Origin: Amoebophrya sp. AT5.2
Taxonomy: Eukaryota > Sar > Dinophyceae > Syndiniales > Amoebophryaceae
DNA: 24,427 nucleotides
Assembly: GCA_005223375.1 (NCBI GenBank)
Contig: RXOD01004303.1
Span: 1-24,427, forward strand
Reading direction: 5' to 3'
Shown here one piece after another: positions 9,357 through 18,500 of the stretch. The first letter of the stretch is position 1, and every line of letters starts with the position of its first letter. The position numbers were made by a program, and so were the translations under genes. The notes below the pieces were generated by a model. The model was not told the DNA's origin, searched no databases, and was given only the letters and a program-made list of their open reading frames with translations.

Positions 9357-11641
9357 TCACCGACCCTGCCGCTCCTCGCCTTGGTAGCAGGCTGCGCGGA
9401 TACTCTGCACGTTCTTCAGGTCACGCCTGCGATAGCAGCGCTCCAAGACGACAACGCGACTCTCGATGGAGGTGCGGGCGTCGCCGAAGCGCAGCAACTC
9501 TTTGTTGCTGTCGTGCATCGCGGTGTGAAGGACAACGTTGGTGTTGAAGTACAGAACCTCGGCGTAGTACATCTGGGGGCGCACCTGCATCTGAATCCGC
9601 GGCGTATCCTCGTGATTTTGAAGGGTCCGGATCTGCCCCGCGTTCGTGTTCTTGGGCTCCAGCGAGAACGGATCGATCGCCGCGAGCGGGTTTTTTATCG
9701 CGTGCGCCTGCTGCAAAAACTCCGCGGCCGACTGCTGCTTGTCCTTGTCCTGCGGGGGGGTCAGATTCATCCACAGATTGAAGGCATCCGCCAGGCGCAG
9801 CCGCGCCCAAAAACAGCCCCACTTCAGCGCCGGGCTGTCTGCCACGTGGAACTTACCTGTGTCACCGTGTGTTTTTTGCCCTACGCAGTTTTTGGTAGTT
9901 CTTTCGTCATTGACTATACAGTGTGCAGTTTAAAGGTTTCGTGATCATCAATGATACTTATTTCCATGACTGCGCAGTAGTGTACTCCACTTTAAGTTAC
10001 TTCGTTTAGATTGACTCCTCATCGACGGGTCGGTCGATGCTCTGCCGCAACTCTTGCGCAGAAAAATGTGAAATCAAATCTACTTCAAGTCCAAGTTCTG
10101 TCAGTTCGTTCCTAACTAAGTCCAAGTTAACAAGATCGTTTCGACAACTCTTTCTACGTGAAGGAGATATTAGAATTACAGCAGCAATTTTTATTATTCT
10201 CCAATTTTTATTTCTGCGCCGGGCTGTCTGCCACGTGGAACTTACCTTGTCTGTCCCGTGTCACAGCCCCCATGAAGGTCTTCTCAAAATACTGCACCAC
10301 TTCTTCCACCTCCTTTGTCGTGGGCTTCAACTCCTTCGGCACGTCGACAAATTCCATTAACTTGTTGTACTTGTTGATGAAGACGGCGGGAAGTTTTCGA
10401 CATTTTGCCACCTCGTCGTCGGTCTTGCCGCAAACTTTCGCGGGGTCCGCGACCACACCCAAGCTCACCATGTACCCGAGTATCCACGCAATGTCGCGAA
10501 ACGTGTTCGGGGGCCGCGCGATGAACGGGTCCCCCCACAGGCGGCGCGCAGCCACGGCCTTGATGTCCTCCTCTTGCAATCCGCAGACGCCCGTTGCCAG
10601 GTCTGCGACTTCCGCGCTCCCGATTAGTTTTTCGAACACAGTGCGTTCGTCGTCGGTCGGCAGGTTAGTCGCCATAAATTGGTTGAAGTAGCCCAGCGCG
10701 GGGTACACTCCGCCGTAACTCAGATTGGGATATGCACCGTTCGCCACCGCATCCTTAGTGTCTGGGTCCTGCAAGAGCCCGGCAACCCCGCCTGCCGTGA
10801 TTTCGTACAAACCCGACAGGGAGGCGTCGGCGTGAACCATCGGAAACGGCTTCTTCCGACCGAGGTCCTCCGGTTTTGTGCTCGCGTCGTTCGTCGAAGA
10901 GCGCGCGCGGGCGTCGAAGACCATCGTGGTGTGCTTCATCTCGTCGTTCACGTCGCGGTCCCAACGGTGGCACACCTGGTCCTCCTCGTTCATGGCAAAA
11001 AGCGGGAACGCGCCGTGTTTGTCCTTCTCAGCTTTGCTGAGTTTGTTCCACAACTTGCTCGCGGGGTTCGGCTTCTGTTCCTTCACGCGCTCGCTGCCCA
11101 GTTTGCCTTTTTCCACGATTTCCTCTAGGACGTACTTCTCCCACTCGCTCGTCTTTGCGCGTTTTTCCATGTCTTTGTCCAGTGCGGCCAGCGCCGCAAC
11201 CGAGGTCCCCTCCACCGCGGCAGCAAAGGGCGGGAGGGTGGCCGGGCGGAAGAAAGCGAATCCCTGGTTCTGGTACTGCTCTGAGACCTTGTCGACGTCC
11301 TTCACAAGAGCGAGCGGCTCTGGCCCGATGGACACGGGGGCCTCCCACATCTCAGGATCCATAGGGTTCCCCTTGTAAAGCTTCACAGTGATCTTCTTGT
11401 TGCCAGCAGCAAGTGCATGATCCGGCTGCGTCGTGATGGTACCCACAGCAGCTTGTTCTTGTTGCAGCTGCTCACCCCCACCAGAACCGTCCCCGCAGGA
11501 AGAGGAGCCACCAACTTGCTCACCCAATTTCAGTTTCAGACCGACTACACACTGCATCGGCACAGAAAGACCCTGCAGCAGCACCAGAGGAGACGCGACT
11601 CTCTTGAGACTGAGCAGGAAGCTGCGCCGTTGCCGCGTCAT
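9357..11641 (-). CDS. CmcJ/AsaB/GA4-desaturase-like non-heme iron oxygenase family candidate, two exons
   Basis: Exons 11641..10246 and 9856..9357 join in phase 1 (Gly codon G|GT) to give about 631 residues. The N-terminus (MTRQRRSFLLSLKRVASPLV then LLQGLSVPMQCVVG) looks like a signal or anchor. A low-complexity Ser/Gly/Gln stretch follows. The core has the family pattern in order: TTMVFDARAR, then PMVHADAS (H and D about 270 and 272), FNLWMNL, NPLAAIDPFSL, YYAEVLYFN, VVLHTAMHDSN and ARTSIESRVVVL. In the CmcJ/AsaB family the HxD, a later His and the Arg near the C-terminus fit a 2-oxoglutarate-type iron site, and members modify fungal metabolites; the role here is unknown. The protein is about twice the usual 270-300 residues because of the N-terminal region and inserts. 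The start is the first ATG; the longer frame upstream begins with TTG. The C-terminus could continue in another exon. Confidence 0.62.
9827..10247. repeat. Direct repeat pair (32 bp, perfect) spanning intron ends
   Basis: Copies 9827-9858 and 10216-10247 are identical over 32 bases and offset by exactly the intron length (389). Each contains AG|GTAAGT, the proto-splice site used at both ends. Confidence 0.92.
9857..10245 (-). other. Intron of the CmcJ-like gene, flanked by a 32-bp direct repeat
   Basis: A 389 bp GT-AG intron. The donor is CAAG|GTAAGT and the acceptor ACACAG|GTAAGT. The 32 bp at 10216-10247 recur perfectly at 9827-9858, so the first 30 intron bases equal the first 30 bases of exon 2. 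Splicing gives DRQGKFHVADSPALKWGCFW in phase 1 on both sides. Without splicing the frame ends in TAA a few codons into the intron. Confidence 0.88.
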
Positions 11642-12572
11642 GGTCTTTGATTCTGAGTGAGCAGTAGCTGAAAGAAGCAAGTAACTCTAACTACAGTACT
11701 AGGTGTTGGTGTAGCTGTAGTAGCAGTAGGACTTTCTCGTTTCAATTTACTAGGTTTTTTAGCTTTAGGCTCGCTTAGCGGTAGAGATAGAGAAGATTGT
11801 CTCGATATCAGCTAGTTGATGTTTTGTAGAAGTAGATGCACCAAGACCAACTCTAGGCTTTAGACTTAGTTGATAAGTAGCAGCTCCTAGGCTCTAGCAA
11901 GAAGTTGAAGTTCGTGCTAGTGGAAAGAGCTGTAGCTGATGAACCAAATATAGGCGATGGCTGATCAGTCTCAGTGCCATAGCCATTGCCATTGGTGCCT
12001 AAGGCTATAGTACAACATCTTACGATAGTTCCGACGACGAAAAAGTTCTGACATTACACACCGAACGACCCAAAGCATCGTCGTTACAAGCTATACACCG
12101 ATGGACACTTTTCAGAAGTGACACTCGTACACCGATGGACATTCTGATCATGATGGGGACGGAGAAACTGACTGGCTCCACATCCACAGCAATAGGCCGC
12201 TTGCCAGCCTTACGTGCTCGCGAATCTTCCGGGTACAGCTTCTCACGGTCACGACATTCTTTCACATGTTTTATTTGTTTTTCGTATATATAAGGCTTAG
12301 GGATCAAGACAGAGGGCTAAGCGGTAAATTTTTGGAATCCTCGATTTATACTTTCACTCAAAGAAATGAAAACAAATGGGTAGGCATACGAATATGTTGG
12401 CAAAATGATGAGTGATCGAAAATCAGTCGCGTCTGATCGTTGTATTCTATTGTGGTAAAACGAAAAAAGGAAAAAAAAACGGATACTTTATTAAAATTTG
12501 CTCACGCGCCGATATTGTACACTCTTAATCTCATGATCGACTGCAAAAATGGAAAAAAAGAAGCATCTAAAT
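11642..12572. other. Non-coding region downstream of the giant gene
   Basis: It should hold the giant gene's 3' end and the CmcJ-like gene's promoter. 11690-11930 is strikingly rich in TAG/CTAG and is closed in most plus-strand frames. A 95-codon minus frame at 12307..12020 (TTG start, KPYIYEKQIKHVKECRDREK) looks faintly protein-like but has no ATG and no recognised domain. A 14 bp direct repeat (TACACCGATGGACA) is at 12094-12107 and 12128-12141. Confidence 0.45.
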
Positions 12573-15500
12573 CTATTTCCTGGCTTTGGTTCTGACCGCT
12601 TCCAGTGCCTTGTTCCACCTCCTTCTGCCGCCACCCTCCACGAAGGCTTTCCTGTCTGTGGTCCGGGCGTTTCTTCCGGCTCGCACCGCCTTCCGCAACC
12701 TGTGGTGCAAAGGGTCATCGCCGCTGTCATTATCTTCCTCTTCAGTTTCACTTTCATCATGGTTGTGGCTAGTATGATCCTCTACTTCCGCCTGCTGCTC
12801 TTCTTCAGTTTCCTCTTCAGCGACCGCTTCTTGCGTCATCTCGGTTTGGGCTCTCCACTCCACCTCCCGCTGCAGCGCCGTGGGCGAAAAAGCGGCGTCG
12901 AGTTCGATAGCCGGAATCGCGTGCTGTTTCAGCGGCAGATGCTTTGTGCTAAAGCTGGTGAGGCCTGTGCTACTCAGAAGTCTCCTATGCAGCCGCTCCT
13001 CGATGGACTCAGTCGGGAGGGGCGGCAGAGGTCCCGTCGCAACCGAGTTATTAAGCGCCCCGCCTTGAAGAACTTGAAGATGAGGAGCGATAGGTTTATT
13101 TCGACCACCACTAGCTGATATCATCGCCCTCGTCTGCTCATCTCCTTGCTGGGCCTTCAGGAAATCGTCCGGAATGAGCCACGTGGTCGCCCCTTGTGCG
13201 AGAGCTGTGGGTACGGCCGCGCGGATAGTCGTCTCCACGGTGTACTGGTTGTTGCCGAAAAGTGAGCTACTCGAAGGAGCGGATGCGGATGTTGCGCCCA
13301 CCTCCTGCTTCCCGGAATGCGTTTGTCCGTTATTTCCTTTCGACGGCCCTCTACTGTTCGGCTTCGGCGTCAAAGGGCCTCTTCTTATCGACTTGTTTGT
13401 TTCTCCACCTCTACCACGCATCGAAGGAGAACTGCCTGCATCCTGTGCTTTTCCTTTTGCGTTCTCCTGCACGCGTGCGATTTCCCGCAGCAGGATCTGC
13501 TCCGTCTGCAGCTTCGCGATCAACGCTGGGTCGTCGACGATCTTCACAGCCTCGCCCCCTTGTACTTGTTGGGCTTGGGTTTGGGTACCTATTACTCCAG
13601 CCTGGATCGCGCTAAGGGACCGCACTTTCCCGACGTGATCCTGCAGGTTCTTTCCAGGAACTACCATCGTAGACGCGCCGCTCTTTCCAGGAACCATCGT
13701 AGACGCGCCGCCCGCGCCCACCTCAAACCGCACCAGGGGCACCTGTATCTGAGTACCAGCATCATCTTCGCGCCCAGCGGCCGAAGCTCCATAGTTATCG
13801 GAAGGAGACCGAGACGAGCGTGACCTCGATCGTCGCCTCGCTGAATCGACACGACGCGGGGACGAGGTCGAGACTCCGACGCCTTCCGCAAGAACTCCTC
13901 GTTCTCCCGGGACCAGCACCGGCGATCTCGACCGCTGTAGCTCTCGATGGGCGTCTCTCCTCGTCCTTGCCACCCGGTTCAGAGTGTAATCAACAGAGTG
14001 GTGGAGCAAGTTGAAATTATCGCGGCCGGTTGGAGAGGGCAATCGCGGGTGGTCACGCAGTCGCCCGCCCACGAGCAGCTTGCTGTGCTCGGGCGAAAGG
14101 CCGCGCGGTAGATTGCGATTCTTGGTGGCCAGATCTTCCGATGCATGGAATCGTCCGTCGGAGTAGTAGGCGCTCGTGTACTTCAATTCACCACGCATGA
14201 CACCGTTCTGCAGCCGTTCTTCCGCCAGCGCCGCCCGCCGTTCCGCAGCCATTCTCCCGCCAGGTGGAGCCCTCTCTGCAAACAAAAACCGGGGCCCCAG
14301 GAGTTTACTCTTCCCGTTTTCTACCCGCCTCGTTTCTAGAGAGAATCTGTCCCGCAGTTCCGACAGCTTCCCTCCCCCGCTCACCATCACGTCTTCCCGT
14401 ATCTTCTCGAAGTTCGCTTTTTGTTCTGCCAAGGCCCGCTCCAGAGCGTTCAAAGGCAGCGCTAGCGGCGGGCGGAAGGGACTGTTGCTGCGCGCGACGT
14501 CAGGGGAAGTAGATCGTCTTCGTCTGGAGGTGGAGCGCAAAAGCGCATCTTCGAGACGAAAAGCCGGCGGCTCGAACAGCGGCGGGCTGTCCAGCAAAGC
14601 GTTTGCGCCGTCCAATAGCACCTGATCCTCGAGCAGGCCCTCCATATCCAGCAGCCCCAGTCTCGTCCCCGCACCAAGCGGACTGGCCAGGGGGGTAACT
14701 CCCGCCAACGGACTGGCGGGCGGCGACAGGATCTTCAGCTTCCAGTGATTCGATTTCAGCACGCCCATCATGTCCGAATTCAGCCGGTCCAGGCCCTCCG
14801 CGTGCCGGGACCGCATGCTGTCGTCGTACGCGTTGTTGAGGTTGTGCAAGCTCCCCACATCCCCCTCAAAAACGTCGTCCTCCAGCTGGAATTTGGGCTT
14901 TTCCTTGCTGTTGCCGCGGGGGGTTTCGAACCAGGTCCTTGATTCTTCCAGCGCTTCGGAGGCGTAGATGCCCATCAGCATCTCCTTCTCTTTTTCGATC
15001 TGGGCGAGCCGCTGTGCTTCGAAGATATCATCCTGCTGTAGTTCACCTTCACCTCCCTGCTTCGATGGTGGAACCATGGTGCACGCGGAAAACAGCCAGG
15101 AAGCCGGGTTGCCAGCAGTAGTTGTGGCCCCAGCAGAGGACCCCACACCGTCCTCCTCCCCGAGACTCAACGAGCTGCTGCTGCGCCTCTTCTTCTTGGC
15201 CTTCAACGGCGGCGCGTTCAGCGGCGAAGTGACGGATGGGCGGTCATTTGGGTGCATCTGCTCAAGGAGGATCGACGCCTTGGTCTTGTTCTCGGCATGC
15301 ATCTTTTTTTGCATGTGAGCGAAGTCGTCGTCAGTGTTACTATCCGCGCCGGCGTCCGGCAGAAACAGGTGGGGACGTTTTGGTCTAGAAAGCGTCGACT
15401 TAGACCGCTCGCGCGGACTCATTTCCAAAAGCTCTCCGAGGTCGAGCTGCGGGGGAACGGGAAGGGGATGTGTTTGTTCTTTATCATCTACTACTTCATC

Positions 15501-18500
15501 GTCGTCTTCGCGGGCACCATCTCCTAGGTCTTCAACATCATCAAGGACAACTTCTTCGACCACAACTTCTTCAACCTGAAGAGTCCCCTGCGGCTGCTCA
15601 GCCTGAGCGTGATGAGCGTGAGCATCCACAGGCTCGTTGCAGTTTTCGCGTAGTGCTGGCGCAGGTTCGGTACCCTCGTGCTCCTCCGCCTCAGCATTTT
15701 CGGGAACAACATCCTCGGCAGAGGTGGACGGTGCAGCTGCTGCGTCGGCGTCCGGTGCGTGGTGGTCGTGGTCCCTTGTTTCTTCGACATTTTGTTCATC
15801 TCCCTCGATATTGATTTCTGCCTCGCCGCTTTCCGTGTAGTAGAGGAAGTTGAGCCTCCTCGACGCATTCGTTTGCTCCACATCCATTTCAACAGATGGT
15901 GGAGCCCCCGCATGATCATCGACTGGAGATGCGGCGGACGACCCCGCTCGTGAGCTCAATGCGAGTTTTCCCAGGCGGCACAGAGACTCCGTGCTCAAAT
16001 GCAGCTCTCGCCGCAGGTCGTCGAGCAAATCGTCTGGGGACGCTGCTGAGATCACTGCAGGGGAAGCTCCTTCCTCGCTACCGCTATAGTGCCCTTCATC
16101 TTCCACATGAGTAGCTTGTTGCAGGACACCACGACACGCGCCTTCCTCTGCCTCGACGTCCATTACCGCTAGACTTTCTCCGTAGTAGAGACCTGGGCGG
16201 CGCGCGGGAGTCGGCGACGCCACGGTGATGTCTTGCAGTTTCGACAAGTTTTCCACAAACCGCCGCGATTCGTCACTGGCGGACCTGGAGGTGCCAGCAC
16301 CGGCGGAGGTGGCCTTATTTTCCTTCTTGTGATGGTGACGCCCATGATGGCCATGCCCATGTCCATGATGTGGAAGCCCCCCGCCTCCCCCAGACACCAA
16401 CTGGCTCTTCAGTGGCGAATAGAAGTCGATGTCCTTAACGTCCGCGGGACCACCTTCTCGCCGTCTCAGACTCTCCGAGAAGAGTCTGTGGGCGTTGGAT
16501 GTGGCGTGTCCCTTCGTCCCCTTGGGATGGGCTGGAACCTGGCGCGCACGCTCGGCCCGCAACCTCTCCGCCTCTGCGTGTCTCTCCGCGCGGACCGCCA
16601 GCGCCCTGCCGTGCTCGTAACTCAGCCCCCGCATCCGCCGGGGCAGAGGCACCTCTCTGCTTGGGTCGGCAATGCGCCCGGCATACCTTCGTGGTCCTCT
16701 GCGAGGACTAGAACCTTCGCCCCGCCGCGTAGAAGAGGTTCCTTCGTCACGAGCAGGCTTCCCGTAGCTACCTTCTGAGAGCAATTCGCCAGCTTCTTCT
16801 TGGGAGTGGTCGTCGGCGAAAGCAACCTGCCTGCTGCTCCCATTGCTGCGCTTACTTTCCGACCTCGTCGTGCCCGCGCCCATCATCGGCGTCCGCGGAC
16901 TCTTCGTGCGCGAGCTGATCGAACGAGCAGGGCTCAGGCTCTCATCGTGAAGTCGGTCATCCGCCTCGACCTCCGGTGGATCTACTTCGTCCTCCCCGAG
17001 GAAAGCATTTATTTCATCACCGGCTTGTTCACCTACTTCATCTGTCCCCGCAGTCTGGGCAGCAGCAGCTGGAACAACGAAGGCAACCTCTTTGTCTTTC
17101 GCATTCAAATTCGCGGCTGAGAGAGACTTCGCATTCGCATTCGCGGCCGAGAGCAGAGACCTCTGCTGCGATTTCTCCACGTGCTCCAGCAAACCAACGA
17201 TCTCGCGCATCGCAACCAAAAACCGCCGGTTCTCGGCATGCATCGTAGGAGCAGGTTCTTGTACTACGACCTCGCGAGGATGCAACAACTCGCCCCGCTG
17301 ATCGTTCAGTAGGTTGTACCTGGTTCGTGCCCCCTGTGGCTCCGGGATGGGCCGGATCAAACTGCCGTCGTACACAGAGAAGTAGGCGCCATCCTGCAGT
17401 TTCCCATCTTCCCCAGAAGGTCCTTTATTATTTTCACGAACGATCAATTGTTGCTCCATCATTTTTTCCAGCTCCCGGACCCTATCCATGCTCTCCGCCA
17501 GCGTGCGCTTCCGCGCCTCGCGGTGGTCCCGGGTCGGGAAATCTCCAGCCGGCGGCGGTGGTGGAGTCGCATCCTGCAAGAGCTGCACGGTGTCCTGCTT
17601 CACGTTCCGAAACTCCGGGCTCGCACTCCGCGCTTTCGCCGCGATCGAACCTCTGTGCCCTCGCTGTAGTTCTTCTGAAGCCACCTCTTCTGAGGGCTTG
17701 AGCTTGAGATTGATTTGCAGCCGCGCCGCAACGTCCTCGGCCGACTTCGCGCTACTCAGCAACCACGCTTTATTCCCGGAAAAAACTTCTGGGACGACCC
17801 ATCGGCTTTCCCCCACTCCTGCAGCAGCCAGTGGTGACTTTTTGAAGGTGCTTCCGACGAAAGGCCTCGCCGCCACTTGCTCGCGGCGCGCAAGCCACGA
17901 CACGTTCGGGCGCCAAATCTCCGCCCTCTCGACCGAAGGAGACCGGTAGACCACCGTTTTACTGCCCTTACGGGTATAATGAGTCTCACCGTCCCTGGAT
18001 CCGGACCCGGAGCGGCCCATCACCCGTATCGTCAGCGCATCCTCGGACGCAGCGCGCGGCTGCCCAATCGCCTTCGTTTCCGAAGCCTTCTGGCGGTAGG
18101 GGCGGCGAGATTGGCGAAGAAGCTCCGCTTCGATGAGCTTTTGCCGGGGGTCCTTAATAGCGCCGAGCCGGGAAAAATTCGTAGAAAACGGGCCGCGGGT
18201 AGAAGTTGTTGTGCGGGTAGAGGTGCTGGCAACGAGCCGCTGACCGAGGTGCTGGGGCGCAGTGGTCGTGAGCAGTGGCGAAAAGGGTGCCGGAGCCTCT
18301 TTTGAAGGTGGTAGCTGCCCACCGCGCAGCATGGCCTCGCTTGTCCCCTGCGTCTTCGTCGTCACCGACTGTTCTCTTTGTTCATCGCGCTCCTCCACCT
18401 CCTCGATGTCAAGGAGTTGCTCTGCCGCAGCGTCATCCTGTTCCGCGACGTTCCAAATGACCCCGTCGCTTTCTTCCTCGTCCACGACGCCGTCGACAAC

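Noticed and set aside
9168..9944. 258-codon plus-strand frame
   Set aside because: Antisense to exon 2 of the CmcJ-like gene, whose minus-strand motifs and splice phase are convincing.
12020..12307. 95-codon minus frame
   Set aside because: Starts with TTG, no recognised domain, partly covers a direct repeat; kept only as a note.
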